From contig OX388316.1 in NCBI GenBank assembly GCA_947579605.1, positions 17,487,290 through 17,551,289 on the forward strand: a stretch of DNA of 64,000 nucleotides. Reading direction: 5' to 3'. Positions 21,825-31,395 of the stretch are shown here, piece after piece. The translations under genes and the position numbers were made by a program. Position 1 is the first letter of the stretch, and the number at the start of each line of letters is the position of its first letter. The notes beneath the pieces were generated by a model. It was not told the DNA's origin, ran no database searches, and saw only the letters and a program-made list of their open reading frames with translations. This DNA comes from Athripsodes cinereus. Taxonomy: Eukaryota; Arthropoda; Insecta; Trichoptera; Leptoceridae.

Positions 21825-21905
21825 AGAACTATACCCTCTGTATATTGATTTAAATTTATTTTTAGATAAATTTGCTTGTAATCAATGTACAAATAAATAA
21901 AATAT
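21825..21905 (+). repeat. Family C tail
   Basis: Reads AACTATACCCTCTGTATATT, then a spacer, CAATGTACAAATAAATAAAA. Plus-orientation tail of repeat family C. Confidence 0.5.
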
Positions 21906-22154
21906 AAACATTTCAAGTGATGACAACAAATATACCATCACGTTATATCCCAAATGGGGTAGAGAAAGAGTAAAGTTTAATTTATCGACCGACGGTTCTT
22001 GGTGGAAGTTCATATTAATAATTTTTGAATTGAGTTATTATCGTGTATCTTCAACCATATTATTATAATTTTGAGCTGCTGTGGACGGTCAGACGATGCT
22101 ATTATTTTAATCTATTGTTTTCTATTTGTCACATACCTAACTTGTAATGAAGGT

Positions 22155-22265
22155 TCATTTTGGTTTTGCCTGACGATCAGAGCGGAAGTTCTTGAAAGCT
22201 GGTTCGCAAGAATAAATAAAGTTAATAGTGGAATAATTATATATTTTGTTTCATTTTAAAAATTA
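22155..22265 (+). repeat. Interspersed repeat family D copy
   Basis: TTTTGCCTGACGATCAGAGC, GGAAGTTCTTGAAAGC and GTTAATAGTGGAATAA recur in reverse orientation at 46405-46565. The related ACCGACGGTTCTTGGTGGAA block lies at 21990-22020 and 46420-46445. I do not recognise the family. Confidence 0.55.
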
Positions 22266-22374
22266 TTAGAAGTGAAAGAGAATGTGACGTAATATTAACA
22301 AAGAAATTTTTGTAAATTCTGACATTATTGTTAATTCTTTAAAAAATACTAGTAATTGGAAATCACGGCATGAA

Positions 22375-22720
22375 AGCTGAAGGTAATCATTTCCAGGCAG
22401 TTGGCCCCCGTGACACTGAAGCTCCTCTCTGCAAATTTGGAAGTGTTTGCCCTGTTGGGTTCTACAAGTTTGTTGTGGTGGAAGATGAGCGCTGTGGTCG
22501 CCTTATAGAGTTTCGTCGATGGGACAGAGCTCAGTGAGGTATAGATGTGCTGCGCCGCTCAAGGCTTTATGAACCGTGAGGCACAGTTTGAACTCTACTC
22601 TCTTTGGGATTCTCAGCCAACGTAGCTCCTTAAGCAATGGTGTGATGTGTCAGCGCTTATTCTCTCTGTAAATGGTTCCAGCAGCAGCATTAAAGGCTAT
22701 CTGGACAGTTGAGAAGGATT
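22375..22720 (-). pseudogene. CR1/Jockey-group LINE reverse transcriptase C-terminus, eroded
   Basis: The minus-strand conceptual translation, with several stops and frameshifts, resembles the classical C-terminal block ending the RT of CR1/L2/Jockey LINEs. It has an LRxLxIPKRxEFKLCLTVHKA-like stretch, then LSGAAHIYLTEL, then a basic region with a final GPTAWN-like motif. It is inactive and lies inside the Harbinger-like span. Confidence 0.6.
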
Positions 22721-22780
22721 CCAAGAGCTAAATAATATCCAAATATAACCTGTAAACGAAACATTATTTAATAAGGGAAA

Positions 22781-23475
22781 ATAATGTGAAATTTGTGTAA
22801 CACAAGTAAAAAGTATTTGTAATTTCTTCTCCATTTCTCCCTATTTTATGCTAGTCTACATTTAAGAAAAGGACTCCCACCATTTACCCCTGGATGTTTC
22901 AAGAACATCAGTTCTAATATCATCCAAATTCTGCTAGCATCTTCACTACTACCACTACTACACCATTATAGCATATCTCACAATTGGGGTGGCCAGCAGA
23001 CCAGCTGCGTGTAATAAACTTCCAAGGTGTTCTCTTCATGCCAACAAAATTTTAGGAAAATGTGTGTCTGGCGTGAACACATAAATACTCCATAATTTCG
23101 AATTATTTTTATGTAGATATGTAGTATTTATTTTTTTAAAAGTTCATGTATAGCAGAAATTCACCGAATTAAAGAGACCAATGTCCCATCCATCCTGAAT
23201 GTTTAAAATTTTTGTTGACATGAAGAGGACACCTTGGAAGTTTATTACATGCAGCTGGTCTGCTTGCCATCCCAGTTGTGAGATATGCTATAACGGTGTA
23301 GTAGTAAAAAGAGGCTAGCAGAAATTGGATGATATGAGAACTGATGTTCCTGAAACATCCAGGGGTAAATGGTGGGAGTCCCTTTCTTAAATGTTGACTA
23401 GCATAAAATAGGGAGGAATGGAGAAGAAATTCTAAATACTTTTTGCTTGTGTTACACAAATAATACATTATTTCC
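22781..23475. repeat. Large inverted duplication (arms about 270 bp)
   Basis: The arm at 22781-23055 is the reverse complement of 23205-23475 with few changes, including GGACTCCCACCATTTACCCC, TGGATGTTTCA and the following family-B copy. A 150-bp spacer separates them. The arms carry an RTE tail fragment (GGGAGGAATGGAGAAGAAAT on the right arm) plus family B. Transcripts could fold into a long hairpin. Confidence 0.8.
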
Positions 23476-23619
23476 ATATCTTGTAATGGTATACAGTGAA
23501 CGACAATAATAATAAAAAATACAACTATGATCATCAATTTATATCTTTTCCTAATGGGTACTACTGGATAACCTATTATAGAAATTAACCTTTAATTCTA
23601 CGTACGTACCACAGTAAGT

Positions 23620-23745
23620 TCATATCATCATTTGATCCATATAGGTGTCTCTTGGTCGGAATTTAGCATTTCTGCCTTTGGTCTTGCCCTCCTCGAAGGT
23701 GATGAGGGTGCCTGATGTTATGGCCAATCCAGTTGAGTCATTGTA
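23620..23745 (-). mobile_element. RTE-like LINE fragment
   Basis: On the minus strand it matches the segment (N)WIGHNIRHP...EGKTKGRNAKFRPRDTYMDQ of the RTE-like LINE copies at 6.1 kb and 26.4 kb, with substitutions and a deletion. Short and inactive. Confidence 0.65.
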
Positions 23746-24419
23746 GAACAATAATGTAGTTTTGAAATAATATTTTTCACTCATCTTCTTATAGCCCGCT
23801 AGACTAGAATCTCGAGGGTCCGAAACCATGTTCTTTGCGTCGCCTGTTACAGGATGGAGGCCTTGTATATCTCCAATGAATGAGAATATAGGACAGTGGT
23901 CAAATAAACAACACATTCACTGTTCACGACATAATTCCACAATGTATTATTCGATTTAAAACTAGTTTCACAACTACACTTCAAAACAAACGACTCCGAC
24001 AAAACTAACAAACAACACCAAATTTTATTTGCGTAAAAAACACAGCAAGATAAAAAAAAAAGTATTGGAAATACACTAAAATAAATATTATTCTAAAAAA
24101 TAAACAAACTTGCGTCGCACATAAAGTTTAAAAGGTGGAAAAATACTTTTAGATTGCTAAAATGTACCTCCATAGCAATCTTAAGTTTTGACAGTTGTTA
24201 GATTGCGTTTAAGACGTCTATTAAGATTTGACCTTGGCAATGTTGTGTCAAGAGTACCGATTTCATACAAATTTTAAGATCTTAACGAATTTTTAAGACA
24301 TCAAAGTAGATCGGTCTAAAAGTTAAGATTTAGATCGTGTTCAAAAGTACGAATTCGCCATTTTAAGATGCAAACAAGATTAGATCGTATTTAGATTGTG
24401 TCGGGAGTAGGGCTGCAGA

Positions 24420-25239
24420 TCTGCTATCTGTGTAGCCTCTCATTATGTTTATATACTTATTGTCGGATCAATAAAGATTTATTTAAATTTATTTTATTTT
24501 AATGTATGTCAGAAAGTTACTTAAAGCAAATGCAAAATATATAATGGCGAGGTTACTGCTGGAACAATTTCCCTGTCAAACCATTAGAAGGAGTCTTTTT
24601 CATCATTTGAATAAACTGGAATTTATTATTAATTATTAAATTAGCAAAAGTATTGTCTAAATAATTACTAACCATTGATTCCTTCAATAGAGACCATATT
24701 TATTTCTTGATTTATTTTTCTCTGATTAACTTTTTAATCGATCTTGTGAAGTACTCGTATCTTCCGACTGTTCTTTTTTCAAATAGTTGAAGTAACGATT
24801 GTATATTCCTCATTTTTGTTATACGGCTGAAACAATAAAATAGTACTTTAGATTTTATAATACATTTATGAGATAAAAGTAATACATAAAAAATATAAAA
24901 TAAAACAATGAACATTTAAGTATATCTACATAAAAAAGTCCTTAATGACAAATCATTATTATGTATATTGAATATTTTTCATTACTTACCCGAGCTTCTG
25001 AAATTCCTTAATAGTTTTTTAATCCTATTTGTTCTCGAATTACTGAGCATAATATTAAAAATAATTCAAATATTATAACACTTCACAAAACAATAACAAA
25101 ATAATCGCCAAACTTACAAACAGTAACGAAACGAAAACGAACTAACGTGACGATGAATGCCGAACTGATCTTTAAAAGCCGAACATTCAACAGATCTAGG
25201 GATCGTTAATTTCCGTAAGATTTCGCAAAACACAAAAAG
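24420..25239. other. Unassigned intronic stretch
   Basis: AT-rich, with no supported exon. A small minus-strand frame at 24712-24915 has no motif. Confidence 0.5.
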
Positions 25240-25575
25240 GAAATCCCAATTTTTAGGAATTAATGCACTAATTCAATTTACGGATTACTTCATTTGAGAA
25301 AAGAATTTCTTGAATCAATAAAACGATTTCTTCAACCAAAGTTTTGTGTGTTTTCTCAATCCAAAATATTCGTATTACTCAGTACAAGAACAAATCTCTT
25401 GGACCAAGGAAACAATATAAATTAAAATGAGAAAAATATTTTTTTCATTGAAGAGAACTGGTTTACTTAATTCGAGGAAATATTCTTAACTCAAGACAAT
25501 AGTCTCTTGAATTGTTTGAGAGAGTTCAAATGCTTGGATTGAGATTTAAAAATCCACTTGTTTTTTCAGTGTATC
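25240..25575. repeat. Degenerate TTGAATTAAGAA repeat array, right block
   Basis: In reverse it carries the same CTTGAATTAAGAA / CTCAATCCAAGA motifs as 16354-16885 and ends in a TTTTTTCAGTGTATCTTG terminus. It is a candidate right subterminal region of a large element. Confidence 0.45.
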
Positions 25576-25671
25576 TTGTTTAAACTATAAATTAAATTTA
25601 TGTAATTTCAGTGATGTATAATAAGGTTGTCAGTGGCCAGTTCACTTGTAAATATACAATATGTTGATGAA

Positions 25672-25775
25672 GGGTCATTCCGTGTCAATTCAACACAATT
25701 TTGGGAGATTTTCAGATTTGACGTCTCAGATTTTCATGATTTTTTTATGCAGCAATATATTATATCATAGACTTA
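25672..25775 (+). repeat. Left inverted repeat (GGGTCATTCCGTGTC)
   Basis: GGGTCATTCCGTGTCAATTC through ATGATTTTTTTATGCAGCAA is the complement of 28585-28685, apart from scattered substitutions and an indel of about 9 bases. Together they bracket a 3-kb segment. Confidence 0.75.
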
Positions 25776-26362
25776 TGAAGAAATACCAATTTTCAGTTAT
25801 GTAGCACAATTATTTTTGAAGTTATACCCAGGTAGCACAAAGAAGCTGCTTATCAGCCGAATAACGGATTCCCATTACGCTCAAAGCTGAACAAAAAAGC
25901 TGCATAAGGGCTGTATAGGGCCGTATACAGCTCTTATAGCTCTTAAATGGGCACAAATTATTCAGCCTTAAGTTCACAAAGTTGTTTAAGAGCTGTGTAG
26001 CAGCAATATAACAGTGTTGTAAAGGGTAACGACAGTACTATGCGCTGAATATCGACTGACTAAGAGATCACAATTTACTCTTTTTTCAGAAAATATGTCA
26101 CATGTACTCTCTAATTCATATTTTAATCCGGGAAAAGCTGTTTGTGATATCTGTAAAATCAAGTGAACATATTATTTAAGCAACCTCTAGCTGCCAATTT
26201 ATTGCAAACACTTGATGCTTCGTGAAGTGAATTTGATTAAGTATAAAATATAAATGGTGGATAATATTTTTATATTACCTGGTATAAGTACGTTGTTTTA
26301 CATATTAATAAAAGAAAAATTAATGGGAACGTAATTTTACTGATATTATACATATATATTAT

Positions 26363-27174
26363 GACATGACATGATAAGACATGATAAGATATGCTGACGA
26401 CATAGCACTGCTCGCAGACTCCGAGATGGAGCTGAACGAAGCTTTAGGAAAAATGGAAAGTATACTGTTGTCAAAGTACAACATGAAAATAAATAAAGAA
26501 AAAACAAAATGTATGGTCGTTGGAAGAGAGGAAGCGACTGCGAACATTGCATTAAATGGAGTGAGCATCAAACAAGTAAGTGAATTCGTGTACCTGGGCA
26601 GCAGAATAAACCAGGATGGACGCTCCAAAGCAGAAATTGTAAGCAGAATAAACCAGGCAAGGATTGCCTTCAACAAAAAATCGAAGATATTGGAATCCCC
26701 AAATATCGACTTAAGCGTAAGGAAGAACTTTACTAAAGCCTTTGTATGGAGCATTCTGCTTTATGGTTGTGAGACATGGACCATCAGCAAGAGTGAAAGC
26801 GGACGGTTGGCGGCCTTTGAAATGTGGTGCTACAGACGCATGCTTAAGATCCATTGGTCGGAGCACGTCGAAAACGAAGAAGTATTAACCAGGGTAGGCG
26901 AAAAAAGGCAACTCCTTAAGAGAATCAGCCAACAACGAGCTAACTGGATTGGCCACAACATCAGGCACCCAGGACTACTCATCGCCATCGCGGAGGGTAA
27001 GACCGAGGGAACAAATGGCAGAGGCCGACCAAGAGACGCATATATGGACCAACTGAAGAGGGACATGAACTGTGGCTCATACGTAGAGCTTAAAAGACTG
27101 GCTGAGAATAGGGAGGAATGGAGAAGAAAAACCAAACTCGTTGCAGACCAATCCAATGGATTGTAACTAAATAT
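26363..27174 (+). mobile_element. 5'-truncated RTE-like LINE insertion with defined empty site
   Basis: The insertion interrupts a duplicated unit whose other copy shows the uninterrupted sequence, so the ends are known. The target ATATATATTAT (26352-26362) is repeated at 27175-27185. The 5' junction starts with short tandem copies of ACATGATAAG before the coding sequence. The 3' end is GGATTGTAACTAA. The element retains the end of the RT catalytic domain through the C-terminus. Confidence 0.9.
26381..27166 (+). pseudogene. RTE-like reverse transcriptase, C-terminal 261 residues
   Basis: The frame opens at the RT active site: IRYADDIALLADSE contains the YADD catalytic motif (residues 4-7). 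KCMVVGREE, VSEFVYLGSRINQDG, LLYGCETWT, GHNIRHPG, GRGRPRDAYMDQLK and the stop after QSNGL follow. The frame is uninterrupted but the endonuclease domain and the N-terminal RT motifs are gone. It is the longest and best-preserved copy of its family here. Non-LTR reverse transcriptases copy their RNA at a nicked target site in the nucleus. Confidence 0.85.
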
Positions 27175-28584
27175 ATATATATTATCTAAGAAAATTTTAT
27201 TGCGCCACGAAAATATTCTGTTTTAATTAGTTTTGTGATATAAATAAGCTGTGATGAAAACTTGACAAAATAATTTTTAGTACTTTGAAAAGAATTATAA
27301 GATCAAAAATTATTATTATGATATTAGGAAGTAAAAACCAATGCAATTAATTCTTAATTCATACACAAAACATCATAAAAGTTGAGAAATAAATCAGAAT
27401 ATTTATAGGTTATTTAATAAAATGGTGGATTCATGTAAAACAGCGACATGAATAGTTAAAACTCTAATATTCTGCAAATGGCCACATATAATTTATTATA
27501 CAGCTATTCACTTCATAATAGTTCACACCTGCCCCCTTAATAAGTCAGTGTAATAGGAGTTCACAAATACCTTCTTATACAGCATTTGGCGTAATTTTAT
27601 TCACCTTATTACGATTAAGGCATTAGAAAATGTTGAAAGCTGAATAGAGTCATTTTTGTCGGTCTTAATCAGCCTTAATGCAGCTCTTAAACAGCCTAAC
27701 CTGTTTAAGTATCACTGACAGCTATTATGCAGCTGTATGATCACCAGTGTACCTTTAAAAGAGTCTTAATACGCAAAGAGTTTCAAATAGGTCTAAAAGT
27801 GAGTAGTTATATAGCTATCTGTGCTACCTAGGATATTATTTAAGCAACCTCTAGCTGCCAATTTATTGCAAACACTTTATGCTTCGTGGAGTGAATTTGA
27901 TTAAGTATAAAATATAAATGGTGGATAATATTTTTATATTACCTGGTATAAGTACGTTGTTTTACATATTAATAAAAGAAAAATTAAATTTTACTGATAT
28001 TATACATATATATTATCTAAGAAAATTTTATTGCGCCACGAAAATATTCTGTTTTTAATTAGTTTTGTGATATAAATAAGCTGTGATAAAAACTTGACAA
28101 AATAATTTTTAGTGCTTTGAAAAGAATTATAAGATCAAAAATTATTATTACCTATGATATAAGGAAGTAAAAACCAATGAAATTAATTCTTAACTCATAC
28201 ACAAAACATCATAAAAGTTGAGAAATAAATCAGAATATTTATAGGTTATAATATTTAAAAATCTTAATTTTTATGAAAAAAAATCATGTCTTGGCACCTT
28301 TGGATGCCTATAGACTGGCAACCAGTGATGATATAAACCTGGGAGAGGTCTCGTTTTAAAGCTGATGAATGAGGCTTTAATGTGATGTGCCACAGGATAG
28401 GGGTAACGGTTAAAAAAATAATTAAAATTAAATTTGTCAAAAAGTGGTAATTTTAAAAAATTCCAAAAAATTGTCAAAAATAGTTTGTAATATCTCTATA
28501 CATATACCAACATTTTATAATGGAATCTCAATGGGATCAGGAGATACAGGGCTTCAGAAATGCATGCATCGTGAAATTGCGTGT

Positions 28585-28685
28585 AAATAATAGTGAAACT
28601 TCAATGATATGTTGCTGCATAAAAAATCATTATAATCTGAGACATCAAGTCTGAATCAGTGTGTGGATTAGACACGGAATAACCC
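28585..28685 (-). repeat. Right inverted repeat (complement of 25672-25775)
   Basis: The minus strand starts GGGTTATTCCGTGTC and continues through GATGTCTCAGATTATAATGA to TTTTTTATGCAGCAA, matching the left copy. The immediate flanks show no obvious duplication. Confidence 0.75.
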
Positions 28686-28689
28686 AGAA

Positions 28690-29700
28690 CAAAAAAGTTA
28701 GTTATGAAATAACTGCCTATCTGTAATTTTTCCCAAGCAAGATATTGTGTGAGAAAGAAATATTGTTGTCATCTTTGCAGCTTGAACTAAGTACGTATTA
28801 GGCTATTATATACATTAATATATAATCCATTTTTGTCTTTAATAGTATCTTTTCACATGTAATACATTTGTTATTATTATTTATAAACAAACTAACAAAC
28901 ATACTCGATCTTGAACCCACATTGCACAGGGTGAAGGACAATTTTGTTTATAGTAATATTAATTAAACAAACTCATAAAAATCACATTATTATGTTGTAG
29001 TGTGACACCACCATCATAGGCGTAATCCCAGACCACGTGACCTTGATGGAATTTGGCGGAGTATCAAATTTTAAATACTCTCATTTTCATTGTAATTTTT
29101 TGATCGCATGGTTTATAATTTATGCATAATCGTTTTTTTTTTGTTTATTAGATATGTTTTTTTATTACAAATCTCGTAATCCAATGTTAAATGGAAAAAC
29201 ACGAAATTAGGAGAAAATTACAAAATTTGTAATAATAGTAATTGCCATCGAAGTAGGAAGCTAATCCCCCTCCCCCTCTCTCGCCCTAGAAGTAGACTAA
29301 TTATTAGGTGGTTCTAAAATTTTACGTAAATTAGGAGATCGTAAAACATTGAATTTCAGCCAAAGAGAAGATTTGGCGACAGGGTAATTCGTGAAACTGC
29401 GACTTAAAAAAAGCTCATTAGAGTTGACAGTTATAACAAATGAATTTTTCTAAGTTGCTGTGCCCCCTCCCCCCTCTAGACAAACTCCTGGGCACGTCTT
29501 TGACGTATACTATCTGCAAGTGTATTCAGGGGTAAATTTAAATGGTTTACTCAAATTAAAAATCATATGTGTATCGTATGGGCTGGTTTAAGTTTTGAAT
29601 TATACCTTTTCTACTTTATTAGTTACATGGTGTAATTATTTTGTTTTTTTTTTATATGAATATTGATTTATTATTATTTGTACTAATTTATTCATGGTAT
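28690..29700. other. Unassigned intronic stretch
   Basis: No exon, TIR pair or retroposon tail recognised. It includes C-rich patches (CCCCCTCCCCCTC at about 29267-29279) of unknown meaning. Confidence 0.5.
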
Positions 29701-29860
29701 TATTATTATTATTATTTGGATGATTTGTAAAGCGCCGTTTTGTGAAATAAATCCACCTCATAAAGGTGGGCTCATAAAGGGCGCTCATGATAACATATAC
29801 TGAAAGGCGCAACATACAAGGCGCAACATACAAAGGCGCAACATACAAGGGCGCTCATAT
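29700..29860 (-). repeat. CR1/L2-like 3' tail with tandem GGCGCAACATACAA
   Basis: TTTGTAAAGCGCCGTTTTGT and the AAAGGGCGCTCATGAT block form the LINE 3' end (the ATT run at 29699-29716 is its tail in reverse). Next to it GGCGCAACATACAA is repeated three times (about 29806-29848), followed by a second GGGCGCTCAT. This is a local tandem expansion. Confidence 0.6.
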
Positions 29861-29927
29861 GGTAGTCAATTTATTACTGATTGTAAATAATGCTTTATAT
29901 TTTATTGTTTGCTTTGTCTATTTTCAG

Positions 29928-29990
29928 AATCGCACAGACGATGGGCATTATGACTTCGGATGCAGCGGTGATTGCAGCGTTGAACAACTG
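29928..29990 (+). CDS. Secreted cysteine-rich protein, exon 2
   Basis: A 63-base exon between TCTATTTTCAG and a GTATGT donor, in phase 0 at both ends. It encodes NRTDDGHYDFGCSGDCSVEQ plus Leu, with an N-glycosylation sequon NRT at the start and a second CxxxC pair. Joined to exon 1 the protein has Cys39, Cys43, Cys58 and Cys62, a CxxxC-14-CxxxC arrangement typical of disulfide-bonded extracellular modules. The reading frame is open and the splice sites are strong. The following exon is not identified, so the rest of the protein is unknown. Confidence 0.65.
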
Positions 29991-29999
29991 GTATGTGAA

Positions 30000-31265
30000 A
30001 AATGATTATATTTGAGTTTACTTTCACGTTTTATTAATATTTACAGTTGACATTTACCCAAATATTATAGTTCGATGTAGACAAAACATGACAATAATAC
30101 ATACTATATCTTTTAACTTTCAATTACGTATCAAATTATATTTCTTTTATTTCCGGTACAGATCAAACATAGTAATATTTGACACCGAGTAGGTATAAGT
30201 AATGCGGAATCTACATCACGTCATTAGTGGCATACATGAAGCTACTAGTATCACGACATTAATTATGCAATGTTAATAACTATAGTGAAACTTTTAGTAC
30301 TGCTTAAACCGTGGCGCCGGTGCGGTGGTATCATCAACCAACTCAGTCAATCTCTGAATTGTCATTTGAAAATCTGGAAAGCTATAGAAATTATTTTCGA
30401 GTGGATGAAGCTCTATTCAATAATATATAATTAACATAAATACGTTTGTCACTATTTCACAACCGGTTATTTTTTAAACTATGAATTAATGAAAAAACTA
30501 AACAAACACTTACTGTGACATAAGGAAACGCCCGCTCAAACAACCGCTTACGCGAAAGTGTAGACTTCAACATTTTTTACACAGTGGCAAAACTGACAAT
30601 AATAGTTTCGTGTGCTACACGAAATTGATTCAGTATCGCAACATTGATGTAGTGAAACTGGTTATTTACAAATGCAACATAATTGATGTCGCGCCATTAG
30701 TATGATTCTATTTATGGCATGGTGTAAATATTGCTTAATTGTTCATATATTATTATGTAGCTTAACTTCTTGCCTGAGTGGGATATTTGAGCTTAGATAA
30801 TTATTGAAATTGATGCTTTCAGAAGAAATGTTAGACCCAGGACAATTATTATTCACACTTCGTATATCCTTTCTTCCTCCGCTGTCTTTTACCTGTATCA
30901 TTATTCGGCATCATGATCAACTTTGGTTTTCATATAATACTAGTAGTGTAATTTTTGTGGTTATGTAAGGATAGAGCAGTATGACATTTCGTTCTCTCAG
31001 CCTACCCTTATTGGGATACGGTGTGAAGGTATAGCAAATAAAGTATTATTTTATATGTTTGAAGTCCCCAGAAATACAATTAACTTTTATTTATTGAGGG
31101 TCCGTCGTTATTCTACCATATACAATATACCTTCAAGTACCTATATTGAGTGTAGGTTTTGATTCCAAAGGAGCGCATGCATCTAGAATTTTTGTAAGAG
31201 GAGTAGCAGAGACTTCTTTCGCTCCCAAGATTTTGAATTTGGTATAGGACATTGAAAAAAATCCG
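30000..31265. other. Unassigned, probably intron 2
   Basis: AT-rich DNA downstream of exon 2. I see no mobile-element end or further exon. Confidence 0.5.
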
Positions 31266-31269
31266 ATAT

Positions 31270-31395
31270 CTTCGTTTATTTATTTAGTTATTCATTGTAT
31301 ACTTACATTGATTACACACAATTACATAAAAGGTAAATATTCAAGTTAGATACAATCAATATACAGAGGGCGAGACTTTATTGATGTTTATGGCT
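31270..31395 (-). repeat. Family C copy
   Basis: TTTATTTATTTAGTTATTCA at the left, then AATCAATATACAGAGGGCGA at the right. Minus orientation. Confidence 0.6.

Larger units (their letters stand above)
18140..24415. mobile_element. Degenerate Harbinger-like element (about 6.3 kb), candidate
   Basis: The left end CAGGGCTACTCTTGA and the right end TCGGGAGTAGGGCTG are inverted (9 of the first 11 bases agree). Both are flanked by CAG (18137-18139 and 24416-24418), a possible 3-bp TSD as in PIF/Harbinger elements. The second block CACTCCCGACACAATCTA at about 18212 matches the right terminus more closely. Inside at 19441-19557 is a short frame starting MSHYESEDKFDERLNVMIDR and ending NPFSSD, reminiscent of Harbinger transposase N-termini but broken off. 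The middle is filled by LINE fragments. The identity of the whole span as one element is inference. Confidence 0.4.
25848..27832. mobile_element. Segment bounded by GGTAGCACA inverted ends
   Basis: GGTAGCACAAAGAAGCTGCT on the left and AGCTATCTGTGCTACC on the right share a 9-bp inverted terminus, and both ends carry several AGCTG/CAGCT and AGCCTTAA motifs. I cannot define a clean TSD. It may be a non-autonomous DNA element nested in the larger inverted-repeat structure. Confidence 0.4.
26169..28249 (+). repeat. Direct duplication of a 420-bp unit, first copy split by a LINE
   Basis: Copy 1 is 26169-26362 plus 27175-27413; copy 2 is 27833-28249. Both run from ATATTATTTAAGCAACCTCT to AATATTTATAGGTTAT with few differences, including a small deletion of GGGAACGTAA-like sequence in copy 2. 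Copy 2 preserves the empty insertion site of the RTE element (ATATATATTAT|CTAAG). Confidence 0.85.
5716..29927 (+). other. Intron 1 of the secreted-protein gene (about 24.2 kb)
   Basis: The donor GTAGGTATCT at 5716 and the acceptor TTGTCTATTTTCAG ending at 29927 are both good consensus sites, and both flanking exons are in phase 0. The inferred intron holds dozens of transposon insertions in both orientations and no second convincing host gene. The joining of these two exons is inference and needs transcript evidence. Confidence 0.55.
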
